The notes: generated by a model not told the origin, from the letters alone. Shown: positions 24,683 through 33,676, counted from the stretch's first letter. The stretch: DNA of 40,748 bases from JBBRVW01 sp038246545 (GCA_038246545.1 JBBRVW010000042.1:1-40748), one strand, 5' to 3'. Numbers and translations are program-made.

Positions 24683-25411
24683 ATGGCGGGGGGCGAGTCC
24701 TCAGGACGAGGGACCAGGGCGCGGCTGCGCTCCCTCCCCGTCGTGGGTCGGCTGGCGGTGGCGGCCAAGCGCACCGTCGAGCGGCGGCGGTTTCCCGGTT
24801 CGCTGACCTACTGGGAGCAGCACTACCACCGCGGTGGCGACTCGGGGCCCGGTTCCCGCGGGGAGCTGGCCGCCTACAAGGCCGGCTTCGTCAACGACTT
24901 CGTCTCCCGACACCGCATCGCCTCGGTGGTCGAGCTCGGGTGTGGGGACGGCGCCCAGCTCGCGCTGGCCGACTACCCCCGCTACCTCGGTCTGGACGTG
25001 TCGGCAACGGCCCTGCGGTCGTGTGCCTCGAGGTTCGCCGCTGACCCGACGAAGTCGTTCGTCCCCTACTCCCCCGGCGCGTTCGCCGACCCCCAGGGTC
25101 TGCTGGCAGCCGATCTCGGGCTGTCGCTCGACGTGCTGTTCCACCTGGTCGAGCCGGAGATCTTCGAGACCTACCTGCGGGACCTGTTCACCCTGTCCCG
25201 CCGCTACGTGCTGATCTACGCCAGCGACGGCCCCCGCGACAGCACCATCGGGTCAGTGACGGACCGACCGTTCACCGCGCACCTGCGCGCTACCCAGCCG
25301 GGCTGGCGACTGGCCGAACGGGTGCCCAACCCGCACACCTGGGACGGCGACGTCTCACGCTCGACCCGGAGCGACTTCTTCGTCTACGAGCGGGGCGACT
25401 CGCCCGGCTGA
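24683..25411 (+). CDS. Class I SAM-dependent methyltransferase
   Basis: 242 aa. The Rossmann methyltransferase motif I is VVELGCGDGAQ (83-92 region); motif II follows at YLGLDVSATALRSC. LSLDVLFHLVEPEIFETYLR is the family post-motif (D at the start of beta-4), then YVLIYASDG. The N-terminal LTYWEQHYHRGGDSGPGSRG is typical of methyltransferases in glycan-modification loci (FkbM/NodS-like group, loosely). Probable role: O-methylation of a sugar or lipid, in the cytosol. GTAAGG-like spacing precedes the ATG at 24683. It overlaps the convergent TerC gene by 28 bp. Confidence 0.8.
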   Translation: MAGGESSGRGTRARLRSLPVVGRLAVAAKRTVERRRFPGSLTYWEQHYHRGGDSGPGSRGELAAYKAGFVNDFVSRHRIASVVELGCGDGAQLALADYPRYLGLDVSATALRSCASRFAADPTKSFVPYSPGAFADPQGLLAADLGLSLDVLFHLVEPEIFETYLRDLFTLSRRYVLIYASDGPRDSTIGSVTDRPFTAHLRATQPGWRLAERVPNPHTWDGDVSRSTRSDFFVYERGDSPG

Positions 25412-26412
25412 CCGGCCCCGTCCTGCTCGTCGTGGCGCACCGCCGACGGGTCGCGGCGCACCTTGAGCAGGCTCGCGACGGTGGTCACCACCAAGACACC
25501 CAGAATGATCACGAGCGAGAGCCAGATCGGGATCTCCGGGACACCGATGTGCTCGCCGCCGTTGATGAACGGCAGCTCGTTCTCGCGCAGGGCGTCGAGC
25601 ACGAGCTTCACCCCGATGAAGCCGAGCACGACCGATAGGCCCAGGCTTAGGTAGACCAGCCGCTCGAGCAGGCCGCCGATCAGGAAGTAGAGCTGTCGCA
25701 GGCCCATCAGGGCGAAGACGTTGGCGGTGAAGACCAGGAACGGCTCCTTGGTGAGGCCGAAGATCGCCGGGATCGAGTCCAGGGCGAACAGCAGGTCGGT
25801 GGTACCTAGCGCGAGGATCACGATGAGCATCGGGGTGATGACCTTCTTGCCACCGACCCGGGTCGTGAGGTGAACGCCGTGCCACTCCTGGGTGGCGGGG
25901 AACCGCCGCTCCACCCACTTGAGCAGCCTGTTCTCCTCGAAGTCGTCGTCGTGCGACTCGCCCTGGGTGGCGAGCTTCACCGCGGTGTACACGAGGAAGG
26001 CGCCGAAGACGTAGAAGATCCAGCTGAAGTTCTGGATCGCCGCGGCGCCGACCGCGATGAACGCCCCGCGCATCACCAGGGCGAGGATGATCCCGACCAG
26101 CAGGGCCGTCTGCTGGTAGGCCCGGGGCACCTGGAACTTGGCCATGATGATGACGAAGACGAACAGGTTGTCGATGCTCAGGCTGTACTCCGTGAGCCAG
26201 CCGGCAAAGAACTCACCGGCGTACCGGCCGCCCGAGAAGACCAGGACGCCGATACCGAACAGCACGGCGAGGCTGACGTAGAAGACGATCGCGATCGTGC
26301 ACTCGCGCAGGCTGGGCTCGTGCGGACGCCGGCCGATGACGAAGACGTCGACGGCGAGCAGGCCGACCAGCAGCGCGATGCTGCCGATCCAGAGCCAGGT
26401 GGGGACGTTCAC
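25384..26412 (-). CDS. TerC family membrane protein (second of a tandem pair)
   Basis: 342 aa from the GTG at 26412 (GAGAGG upstream). Nine or so helices are visible, with the TerC family acidic motifs EYSLSIDNLFVFVIIMAKF and LGTTDLLFALDSIPAIFGLT, whose Asp and Glu residues sit inside membrane helices and are thought to bind metal. FALMGLRQLYFLIGGLLER and LGFIGVKLVLDALREN follow. TerC/Alx/MntX-type proteins export manganese, or metallate exported proteins. It lies 31 bp downstream of the other TerC gene, so the pair shares a transcript and the upstream Mn2+ riboswitch. The two proteins are clear paralogues but well diverged. Confidence 0.93.
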   Translation of the reverse strand: MNVPTWLWIGSIALLVGLLAVDVFVIGRRPHEPSLRECTIAIVFYVSLAVLFGIGVLVFSGGRYAGEFFAGWLTEYSLSIDNLFVFVIIMAKFQVPRAYQQTALLVGIILALVMRGAFIAVGAAAIQNFSWIFYVFGAFLVYTAVKLATQGESHDDDFEENRLLKWVERRFPATQEWHGVHLTTRVGGKKVITPMLIVILALGTTDLLFALDSIPAIFGLTKEPFLVFTANVFALMGLRQLYFLIGGLLERLVYLSLGLSVVLGFIGVKLVLDALRENELPFINGGEHIGVPEIPIWLSLVIILGVLVVTTVASLLKVRRDPSAVRHDEQDGAGQPGESPRS

Positions 26413-26443
26413 GCGGTGCCTCTCGAGAAGTCGGGCTGCGGGG

Positions 26444-27418
26444 TCATGCGGCGGTGGGGTCGTTGCGGCCGCTCCTCGCCAGGCTCGCGAGCGTGGTGAC
26501 CGTCAGGGTCACGGCGATGAATGCCAGGCTGAACAGGATCCCGATGTGCGGCAGGGTGACGGCGCCGATGTGCTCGATGTGGTCGCTCTCGAGGGCCTCG
26601 ACCACGAGCTTGGCCCCGATGAAGCCGAGGATCACCGACAGGCCGATGTTGAGGTAGACGATCCGGTCCAGCAGTCCACCGACGAGGAAGAACAGCTGCC
26701 GGAGGCCCATCAGCGCGAAGGCGTTGGCGGTGAAGACGATGTACGTGTGCGTCGTCAGGCCGAAGATGGCCGGGATCGAGTCGAGGGCGAACACGACATT
26801 GGCGATGCCGATCGCGATGATGACCAGCACCAGCGGGGTGTAGCGACGATGGCCCCGGTCCAGGGTGGCCAACCGGGTACCGTCGTAGCCCGATGTCAGC
26901 GGCAGCACCCGCCGGGCCAGCCGGAGCACCCGACCCTCCTGGAAGTCCTCGCCGTCGTTCTCACCGGCCAGCAGCAGCTTCACCGCGGTGTAGACGAGGA
27001 AAACGCCGAAGACGTAGAAGACCCAGCTGAATGCCGTCAGGGCAGCAGCGCCGGCGGCGATGCAGACCGCCCGCAGCACCATCGACACCACGATGCCGAT
27101 GTAGAGCACCTTGTCCTGGGCCAGCGCGGGCACCCCGAACCGGGCCAGGATGATCATGAAGACGAAGAGGTTGTCGACGCTGAGGCTGTACTCGGTCACG
27201 TAGCCCGCGACGAACTCCCCCGCCGGCTCGGCCCCTGCGGTCAGCGCAAGGCCGCCGGCGAACGCCAACGCCAGCCCGACGTAGAGGAGCACCCAGAGGG
27301 TCGCGTCGCGCATGGTGACCTCACGGCGCCGGCGCCCGATGACCACCAGGTCGAGCACCACGATGGCGAGCAGGCCAGCGACGGTGGCCAGCCACACCCA
27401 GGCAGGAACGTCGAGCAC
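26444..27418 (-). CDS. TerC family membrane protein under a yybP-ykoY riboswitch
   Basis: 324 aa from the GTG at 27418, giving (M)LDVPAWVWLATVAG, which aligns with MNVPTWLWIGSIA of the neighbouring paralogue. An ATG two codons earlier (27424) touches the GGAGG directly (zero spacing), so the GTG, six bases from GGAGG, is the better start. The same intramembrane metal motifs are present: EYSLSVDNLFVFMIILARF and IANVVFALDSIPAIFGLTTH, then FALMGLRQLFFLVGGLLDR. Likely a Mn2+ exporter at the cytoplasmic membrane. Its ribosome site lies inside a hairpin that competes with the riboswitch P1 helix, implying translational control by manganese. Confidence 0.93.
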   Translation of the reverse strand: MLDVPAWVWLATVAGLLAIVVLDLVVIGRRRREVTMRDATLWVLLYVGLALAFAGGLALTAGAEPAGEFVAGYVTEYSLSVDNLFVFMIILARFGVPALAQDKVLYIGIVVSMVLRAVCIAAGAAALTAFSWVFYVFGVFLVYTAVKLLLAGENDGEDFQEGRVLRLARRVLPLTSGYDGTRLATLDRGHRRYTPLVLVIIAIGIANVVFALDSIPAIFGLTTHTYIVFTANAFALMGLRQLFFLVGGLLDRIVYLNIGLSVILGFIGAKLVVEALESDHIEHIGAVTLPHIGILFSLAFIAVTLTVTTLASLARSGRNDPTAA

Positions 27419-27424
27419 AGGCAT

Positions 27425-27453
27425 CCTCCGGACAGCACCAGCAGGTCCGGAGG
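27425..27453 (-). promoter_or_regulatory. Shine-Dalgarno-sequestering hairpin (riboswitch expression platform)
   Basis: On the minus strand, CCTCCGGAC (27453-27445) pairs perfectly with GTCCGGAGG (27433-27425) across an 11-nt loop. The second arm contains the GGAGG ribosome site of the terC gene. The first arm's CCTCC is also the 3' strand of the aptamer P1 helix, so the two structures are mutually exclusive. Confidence 0.75.
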
Positions 27454-27560
27454 TCTCTCCCGCCCTGCGGCCCGGAGGCCGCGGGACCGGCAGCGCCGGG
27501 AGTCACCCCGAGGGGCTCAGCCGTGATGACGACGATGCCGCGCAGGGATACTCCCCTCCA
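27449..27560 (-). promoter_or_regulatory. yybP-ykoY (manganese) riboswitch aptamer
   Basis: Read on the minus strand, the leader has GGGGAGTATCCC (conserved loop L1), then TCGTCGTCATCACGG and GC-rich helices. It closes with GGGAGAGACCTCC, the family's AGCAAGACCUUU-like L3 segment. GGAGG at the 5' end (27559-27555) pairs with CCTCC at the 3' end (27453-27449) to form P1. This class binds Mn2+ and often controls TerC-type transporters; it sits directly in front of the tandem terC genes. Motif matches were made by eye against the remembered B. subtilis yybP sequence. Confidence 0.8.
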
Positions 27561-27756
27561 CGAGCAGGTATCATTCCCGACTCGACAGCAAGTTGTCACA
27601 TTGCCCACCATGCGAGCAACCCGTGGGTACTGTGTTCGGGCAGTCGCTGGCGGCCAATTCTTCGATGGGATCTGGAGCGAGCAGGTGTCCCCCGCCAGTC
27701 GATCATTCGGCGGTCAGATTGACCGGAGCCGCCGCCGGCGTTCATCTTTCGGAGAG

Positions 27757-28677
27757 GTGCTCGATTTGCCTGCCGACGACAGTCACGGGGCCTGGTCGCT
27801 GCGCAGGCTGGCAGTCGACCGCCTGTCGATGCGACGTAGACATCAGCTGGCCATGGCGCGCGTCGAGCTGCGACGACCTATGTCGGACTTCCGACTCCTA
27901 CCGGATTTCCTCGTGATCGGGGCCATGCGCGGAGGTACGAGCTCCCTCTACAAGTACCTCTCGGGCCACCGCGAGGTCATCGCCAGCCTTCGGAAGGAGA
28001 CCTCCTACTTCAGTCGCCATTTTTATAGAGGGGAGGGTTGGTACCGCGCTCACTTCCCTCTCGCTGCCCACCGGCGGTGGGCGGAGGCGCACGACCGACG
28101 CCTGGTTACGTTCGAAGCGGATCCCGGATACTTAGTGGACCCACGTGCCCCCGGGCGCGCCGCGCAGCTCCTCCCGCGCGCGAAGATCGTGGCAGTGCTG
28201 CGAGATCCCGTGGACCGGGCGGTTTCCCACCACCAGCACATGGTGCGACTGGGGTTCGAGCCGTTGTCCTTTGCAGATGCGGTCGCGGCCGAGGATTCAC
28301 GGATCGAAGCCGATCTCGAGCGCCTGTCGACCGACACCGCTTACCACTCAGCGCGATTTGAACGGTTCTCCTACCTGCACCGGGGTTTCTACGCGCCGCA
28401 ACTCGACCGCTGGCTGGCTCACTACCCTCGCCCCCGCATCTTGGTCATCCGCAGCGAGGATCTCTTCCACGAGCCAGTTCGGAGCTGGACCGCCCTGATG
28501 ACGTTCCTCGACCTGGACGTCACCGTGCCGCGAGCGTTTGCCAATCACAGCTATCGCGGAGGCGGCCTGAGCGATCGTCCTCAGCTGGACATCCCCAGCA
28601 CACTCAGGGCCGAGCTGGACGTCCGGTTCCGCGACGATGCGACGCAGTGGCCGCAGATGGTCGACGTCGCCGGATGA
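27757..28677 (+). CDS. Sulfotransferase family protein (PAPS-dependent)
   Basis: About 306 aa from a GTG at 27757; the start is uncertain (ATGs at 27829 and 27853 are alternatives). The 5'-phosphosulfate-binding loop is LLPDFLVIGAMRGGTSSLYK (about 48-66). The 3'-phosphate-binding motif is KIVAVLRDPVDRAVSHHQHM (R and S conserved). The general-base region KETSYFSRHF and the late DLFHEPVRSWTALMTFLDLD are typical of bacterial heparan-sulfate-type N/O-sulfotransferases. It would move sulfate from PAPS to a sugar hydroxyl or amine in the cytosol. Its stop overlaps the ABC exporter start (ATGA). It carries one rare TTA leucine codon (28132-28134) and a lower GC content than the 5' half of the window, consistent with acquisition. 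Confidence 0.85.
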   Translation: MLDLPADDSHGAWSLRRLAVDRLSMRRRHQLAMARVELRRPMSDFRLLPDFLVIGAMRGGTSSLYKYLSGHREVIASLRKETSYFSRHFYRGEGWYRAHFPLAAHRRWAEAHDRRLVTFEADPGYLVDPRAPGRAAQLLPRAKIVAVLRDPVDRAVSHHQHMVRLGFEPLSFADAVAAEDSRIEADLERLSTDTAYHSARFERFSYLHRGFYAPQLDRWLAHYPRPRILVIRSEDLFHEPVRSWTALMTFLDLDVTVPRAFANHSYRGGGLSDRPQLDIPSTLRAELDVRFRDDATQWPQMVDVAG

Positions 28678-30563
28678 TCCGGGACAGCGCAGCAGCGCGG
28701 AGGGACGTGCTCTCACCGGACGCCAAGGTCGGACCGGAGGCCGGCGTGAGGCGCAGCCATGCCGACGTCAAGCCGTCGGAGGCGGGCCGCGGTACTTCGC
28801 GAGCCCGGCTCGCCAACGTCACGCCTCGGATGCTCCGTGACATCTGGATGTACACCGGACGCTTCCTCGGGCTGCGCCGGCGCCGGCTGCTCCTCGAGCC
28901 GCCCCTCGCCCTGCTCATCGCCATCATCGAGACCCTCCAGCTTCTGCTCGTTCTTCGCCTTCTCCTCCTGCTCGTGGGAGGCGAAGCGTCGGTCAAGATT
29001 TCCTTCGCAGGGTTGTCGGTCGAGGCCGGCTTCATCAGCCTGGCCAGCGTCGCGGGCGCGCTCACGTTCGTTAACCTTGGCTTCCGCGTTCTCGAGTCAC
29101 GGTTGGTCGGCGGGCTTGCGGCCGAGGCGACTTCCCACGCGCGAAACATGCTGTTCGAGTCGTACTTCGCTGCGGACTGGCAACAGCTTCAGAGCGAGCG
29201 GCTAGGTCGCCTACAACAATTGCTCGGGGTCAATGCTCAGCAGGCAACAACTCCGGTCATCACTTTCTGCACGATGTCATTGGCCTGCATCACCCTTGCT
29301 CTGTACGGCATCGTGATCGCGGTCATGGCGCCTGTAGTCGGACTGACGTTCCTGGCCCTGGCAATCGGGGTGACACTGCTCCTGCGTCCACTGCGCGGGA
29401 AGAGCAAGAGGGGGGCCAGACAGGCGTCCGCATCTCTTCGCGAGCTCCAAGTCACCGCGACGACCTACGCACAGCTGAACCGGGAGCTGCACGTGTTCGC
29501 CGCACACCACGCCGCCACGAGACACCTCGAGCAGCTCAACGGCACGATCTCCGAACAATTTCGGCAGGTACGGACCAACGCCCGACTCATCCCCGCGCTG
29601 TTCCAGCAGATGCTTCTGTCGGGCGTCTTGTTCATCGTCTTCGTCTCTTGGGTGCTTGACCTCGATGCTTCGGCGCTCGGCGCTGCGGCTGTGCTCGCAC
29701 TGCGCTCGATGAGCTACGTGCAACAGGTGAATACCGCAACCCTTCAGTTTATCGAGGCAAAACCGTTCCTGAGCGAGTTGACTCATGCGATCGACACTCA
29801 GCGATCGGCGCGTCGACGCACCGGCGACGAGCCCTTGGCACATGTTGACGAGCTACAGCTGGACGGGGTCACCTTCACCTATGCGGACGGACGCGAGGCG
29901 CTGCGAACGGTCTCGCTCCGGCTCAGGCGTGGCGAGTGGATTGGAGTCATAGGTCCATCCGGCGGCGGCAAGACCACGCTGGCAAACCTGTTGGTGGGCC
30001 TGTTGACGCCTACCTCCGGCTCGTACCTCGTGAACGCTCGCCCCGCTACTGACTACCGGTCGTCCGACTGGAAGAGCCGTTTCGCGATCCTGTCCCAGGA
30101 GCCGGTGCTGTTGCGCGCCACAGTGGCTGAAAACATCGAGTTCCATCGCTCAGCCGACGCCAACGCCGTTCGCGGAGCTGCGGAACGAGCCTCGGTCCTC
30201 GACGACATCACGCGCCAGCCGTACGGCTTCGAGACGCTGGTAGGCGACGGTTTTGGTGCACTTTCTGGTGGCCAGCGGCAACGCGTGGCCCTCGCCCGGG
30301 CACTCCTCACCGATCCGGACGTCCTGATCCTCGACGAGCCCACCAGCGCGCTCGACCTGGTGAATTCGTCCGCAGTAGAGGCCGCGCTCCAGAAGCTTTC
30401 TTCCGACACCATCGTCGTCGTTGTCTCGCACCGACGCAATCTACTCAGCCGCTGCAATCGCTTCATACGACTTGAGCAGGGCGTCGTCGTCGCGGAGGGG
30501 AGTGCACTCCAGGTCGGGCTCGACGAGCTGGTGGGGGGAGATGAGGAAGCGGGTCCAGCATGA
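28674..30563 (+). CDS. ABC exporter, fused transmembrane and ATPase domains
   Basis: 629 aa, starting at the ATG that overlaps the sulfotransferase stop (ATGA). The N-terminal 350 residues hold six probable helices (LLIAIIETLQLLLVLRLLLL, FISLASVAGALTFVNLGF, LALYGIVIAVMAPVVGLTFL). The ATPase domain follows: Walker A GPSGGGKTT near 427, LSGGQRQR near 529, Walker B VLILDEPTSALD near 551, and switch His in VVVSHRR near 584. It is a half-transporter of the exporter (MsbA/PglK) type that would work as a homodimer. PglK-like enzymes flip lipid-linked oligosaccharides, so with the coupled sulfotransferase it may export a sulfated glycolipid (inference). Confidence 0.9.
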   Translation: MIRDSAAARRDVLSPDAKVGPEAGVRRSHADVKPSEAGRGTSRARLANVTPRMLRDIWMYTGRFLGLRRRRLLLEPPLALLIAIIETLQLLLVLRLLLLLVGGEASVKISFAGLSVEAGFISLASVAGALTFVNLGFRVLESRLVGGLAAEATSHARNMLFESYFAADWQQLQSERLGRLQQLLGVNAQQATTPVITFCTMSLACITLALYGIVIAVMAPVVGLTFLALAIGVTLLLRPLRGKSKRGARQASASLRELQVTATTYAQLNRELHVFAAHHAATRHLEQLNGTISEQFRQVRTNARLIPALFQQMLLSGVLFIVFVSWVLDLDASALGAAAVLALRSMSYVQQVNTATLQFIEAKPFLSELTHAIDTQRSARRRTGDEPLAHVDELQLDGVTFTYADGREALRTVSLRLRRGEWIGVIGPSGGGKTTLANLLVGLLTPTSGSYLVNARPATDYRSSDWKSRFAILSQEPVLLRATVAENIEFHRSADANAVRGAAERASVLDDITRQPYGFETLVGDGFGALSGGQRQRVALARALLTDPDVLILDEPTSALDLVNSSAVEAALQKLSSDTIVVVVSHRRNLLSRCNRFIRLEQGVVVAEGSALQVGLDELVGGDEEAGPA

Positions 30564-30746
30564 GCGGCGACCCACCGCGAAACTGTTCTCACGACGCGCT
30601 TCTATGAGTTGGCCGGGCGGAGGTGGCGCAGCGCACACGAGCTGCCCTAGTTGTACTGACAAGCGAAGGTGGTTGGGGTCGTGTGGCGACACGATGTAGT
30701 GGATCTTGATGTGCGAGACCTCCGGGCGTGGAGTGGGGCTGTCTAG

Positions 30747-31688
30747 GGCGTGTCTGACCGATCTTTGGTCTGGGGTCGGTCAGGCTTGTCGGCATGGCTG
30801 AACGGCGTGTTGTGACTGATGCGATGTGGGCTCGTCTGGAGCCTCTGCTGCCCGATCGGGCGCCTCGTCGTGGTGGTCGCTGGAGCGATCATCGCGAGGT
30901 CGTGGAGGCGATCATCTGGCGCTTCCGGACGGGGTCTCCGTGGCGGGACCTACCGTCGGGATTCCCTGCGTGGCAAACGGTCTGGTGGCGCTTCGACCGG
31001 TGGTCCAAGGACGGCACGTGGGACCGGGTGCTGGCCGAGCTGCAGGGCCAGGCCCAGGCCGAGGGCGAGGTGGAGTGGTTGGTATCGGTGGACTCGACGA
31101 TCGCTCGGGCCCACCAGCACGCTGCGCGCGCGCCCCGCACCCTTCGGGGGGGCTCGAGCGAACTACACGCTTCGCTGGCCTGAACCCGACGACCACGCCC
31201 TGGGCCACTCCCGAGGCGGGTGGACGACCAAGGCCCACGCGACGGTCGACGCGCGAGGTAGACCGCTGGCGGTCCGGCTCACCCCGGGTCAGGCCGGGGA
31301 CAACCCCGAGCTACTGGCCGTTCTGAACGACATCGCCGTCCCGACCGGACGCCGTCCCCGCTCGCGACCGGACGCGGTCATCGCGGACAAGGCCTACTCG
31401 CATCCCTCCACCCGTCAGGCACTGCGCCGCAAGGGAATCCGAGTGGTCATCCCACAGCGCCGCGACCAGGTCGAGCACCGCATCGCACGCGGAAACCGCG
31501 GCGGACGGCCCCCCCGCATTCGACGCCGTCGACTACCGCGGACGCAACGTCATCGAACGCGCCTTCGGCCGCATGAAGCAATGGCGAGGCATCGCCACCC
31601 GCTATGACAACACGCCCGCAACTACCGAGCCGGCATCGTGTTGACAGCCATCGTCCTGTTCTGGCTGCAGTGATCCGTCAGACAGGCC
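30747..31688 (+). mobile_element. IS5-family insertion sequence, inactivated
   Basis: 942 bp bounded by 17-bp terminal inverted repeats: GGCGTGTCTGACCGATC at the left and the complement of GGCCTGTCTGACGGATC at the right (15 of 17 match). CTAG directly flanks each end (30743-30746 and 31689-31692), a target duplication of the kind made by IS5-group elements. It contains a single transposase gene with multiple frame breaks. The flanks read GTGGGGCTGT and ACACCGCTCCAC, so it may have landed in a near-palindrome, possibly the left end of the adjacent IS481 remnant. Confidence 0.85.
30794..31673 (+). pseudogene. IS5-family transposase, three frame breaks
   Basis: The 5' part reads MAERRVVTDAMWARLEPLLP, then EVVEAIIWRFRTGSPWRDLP and VSVDSTIARAHQHAARAP, the DDE family's first Asp region. 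At a run of seven G (31146-31152) the frame shifts. This run may be a programmed slippage site, as in two-frame IS5 elements. The second frame carries GGWTTKAHATVDARGRPLAV and VIADKAYSHPSTRQALRRKG. A run of seven C (31509-31515) shifts it again to FDAVDYRGRNVIERAFGRMK and QWRGIATRYD. A one-base loss near 31614 precedes ARNYRAGIVLTAIVLFWLQ, ending at the TGA at 31671-31673. The last two shifts are clearly disabling. Confidence 0.85.
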
Positions 31689-31719
31689 CTAGACACCGCT
31701 CCACAGCAAGGAGGTCTTC

Positions 31720-32048
31720 GGGTCCTACGCTAACGCCGCCCTGACGCCGCGCGCTCGTCTCCGGCTGGCCCGTTGGACGTCGAGCAGGAGTGGTCGGTGG
31801 CCCGGGCTGCCGAACGCTTCGAAGTGTCGTGGCCGACCGCGAACCGGTGGGCTCGGCGCTACCAACAGCTCGGGCCGGCCGGGATGGCCGACCGGTCGTG
31901 CTGGCCGCACATGGTGCCGAACCGGACCCCATCCCCGACGGTCCGCAAGATGGTGCACCTGCGGTGGAAGCAACGCCTCGGGCCGGTGTCGATCGGCGCC
32001 CGGCTGGGCGTGCCCTCCTCGACGGTGCATGCAGGGCGGGTCCGGTGT
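31720..32048 (+). pseudogene. IS481-family transposase, N-terminal fragment
   Basis: AAGGAG precedes a damaged start, then ANAALTPRARLRLAR. A frame shift near 31772 leads to DVEQEWSVARAAERFEVSWP and RWARRYQQLGPAGMADRSCW (winged-HTH of IS481 transposases), then RKMVHLRWKQRLGPVSIGAR. Homology stops near SSTVHA/RCRLSRL at about 32048, just before IS3-type sequence. The DDE core is absent, so this is a dead remnant. Confidence 0.75.
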
Positions 32049-32080
32049 CGACTGAGCCGCTTGACAGTGACTCGGGTGGG

Positions 32081-32273
32081 ATGTCCACGTCCCGACCTGG
32101 TCAGGGACCGTGTTCACCGCGTACGTCTACGACGTGTTCTCCCGCCGGATTGTGGGCTGGCGAACCGCCACCTCGATGCCCACCGAGCTGCCGCTGGACG
32201 CCCTGGAGATGGCGTTGTGGACCCGGGCCCGTGCCGGTGAGGTCGTCGACGGGCTGGTGCACCACTCGGTCAA
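32081..32273 (+). pseudogene. IS3-family OrfB, middle fragment
   Basis: VPTWSGTVFTAYVYDVFSRR, then IVGWRTATSMPTELPLDALE and MALWTRARAGEVVDGLVHHS are the rve integrase core of an IS3 OrfB, including the region around the second catalytic Asp. The expected continuation HHSDRG.QY is cut off at 32273, exactly where the IS256-type terminal repeat begins. The 5' end abuts the IS481 fragment. Confidence 0.78.
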
Positions 32274-33676
32274 GTCCGGTGACGTGGTGTAGGAGGTCTG
32301 ATCCTTCGTGGTTGTTGTTCAGGCCGTGAGGGCCTGCAGGGCGGGGTCGCTCACCTCCTCGCTGGTGGTGTTGTCGACGGTTCCGGCGCGGGCTAGGACG
32401 TCGAGTCCGAGGTAGCGGCGGCCTTCGGCCCATTCGTCGTGTTGCTCGGCCAGTACCGCCCCGACGAGCCGGATGATGCTGGGCCGGTCGGGGAAGATCC
32501 CGACGACGTCGGTGCGGCGGCGGATCTCACGGTTGAGGCGTGCGTTGGGGTTGTTCGACCAGATCTGGCGCCAGATCTCCTTGGGGAACGCGGCGAACGC
32601 GAGAATGTCGGCGCGGGCGCCTTCGAGGTGCTCGGCGACTGCGGGGAGCTTCTCGGACAGGGCGTCCACGACGCGGTCGAACTGGGCGTGCACCGCGTCG
32701 GCGTCGGGCTGGTCGTAGATCGAGTGCAGCAGCGCCTTGACCCAGCCCCAGCTGCTCTTCGGGGTCGTCGACATCAGGTTGGCGGCGTAGTGAGTGCGGC
32801 ACCGTTGCCAGCCGGCGCGCGCGTGGCCTGTCCGGGGTCAAGCTCGTCACCAGCGACGCCCACGCCGGCCTGGTCGGCGATCGCGGCGACCCTGCCCGGC
32901 GACGGGCACCGGGAGATCCTCGGCGTGCAGGTCACCACCAGCGAGGACGGCGCCGGGTGGCTCGCGTTCTTCCGCGACCTGACTCAGGGTTGACACCGGT
33001 AGCGACCAACGCATGGACGGGCACGACCCGGCCAGCTTCGCGGACCTTCAACACCAGCGCGTCGGCGGCCACGAACGTGAAAGGACCCGCCTCGCTCAGC
33101 GAGCGCATGCGGACTCCTCGATGTGAGCGTCGAGGTCTTTCTCCATCTCGGAGACCTGGGACTTCGACAGCGTGGTGATGACCAGGGGGCCACGAGCTTG
33201 TCCATCCGCCGGATCGAGACCCCGAGGAGGTAGCAGGTAGCCACCATCGAGGTGAGTGCTCGTTCAGCGCGCTTGCGGCGCTCGAGGAGCCACTCGGGGA
33301 GGTAGGTGCCCTGACGCAGCTTGGGGACCGCGACGTCCAGGGTGCCGGCGCGGGTGTCGAAGTCGCGGTGCCGGTAGCCGTTGCGCCGGTTGACCCGCTC
33401 CGGGCTCGTGGTGCCGTACTCGGCGCCACAGACCGCGTCAGCCTCGGCCGAGAACAGCGTGTTGATGAAAGTGCCTAGCAGCTCACGCAACAGATCAGGA
33501 CTGGCCTGGGCGAGCTGTTCCTCGCGTAGACGGGCAGGGTCGATACTGGACTTGACGGTCATGGTGGTGTCCTTCTTCGAGTCGGTTGTCAGAGATCACT
33601 CGAAGGATCACCCGATGGCCGTCACCTACGTCAGCAGCGACACGCTCACCGGGATCCGTACACCACTCTGCCGGAC
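32274..33676 (-). mobile_element. IS256-family insertion sequence, rearranged remnant
   Basis: About 1.4 kb bounded by related 18-bp inverted ends: GTCCGGTGACGTGGTGTA at 32274-32291 and the complement of GTCCGGCAGAGTGGTGTA at 33659-33676 (14 of 18 match). The transposase gene is on the minus strand and disrupted. The 8 bp outside each end (TCGGTCAA, GCAACTCG) differ, so there is no target duplication. IS3 fragments of the same (plus) polarity lie on both sides, suggesting that it inserted into an IS3 element that later lost sequence. Confidence 0.72.
32319..33562 (-). pseudogene. IS256-family (mutator) transposase, broken and internally rearranged
   Basis: The N-terminal part from the ATG at 33562 reads MTVKSSIDPARLREEQLAQA, ADAVCGAEYGTTSPERVNRR and LRQGTYLPEWLLERRKRAER, then shifts frame near 33190. 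AGPFTFVAADALVLKVREAG and VPVHALVATGVN continue to about 32995. The C-terminal part (from about 32812 to 32319) reads GWQRCRTHYAANLMSTTPKS, FPKEIWRQIWSNNPNARLNR and RRRTDVVGIFPDR. The intervening segments DGHREILGVQVTTSEDGAGW and GLSGVKLVTSDAHAGLV lie on the plus strand and in swapped order. The gene is dead. Confidence 0.8.

Noticed and set aside
30564..30746. Possible short gene between the ABC exporter and the IS5 element
   Set aside because: Short frames exist on both strands but none has a ribosome site or recognisable sequence.
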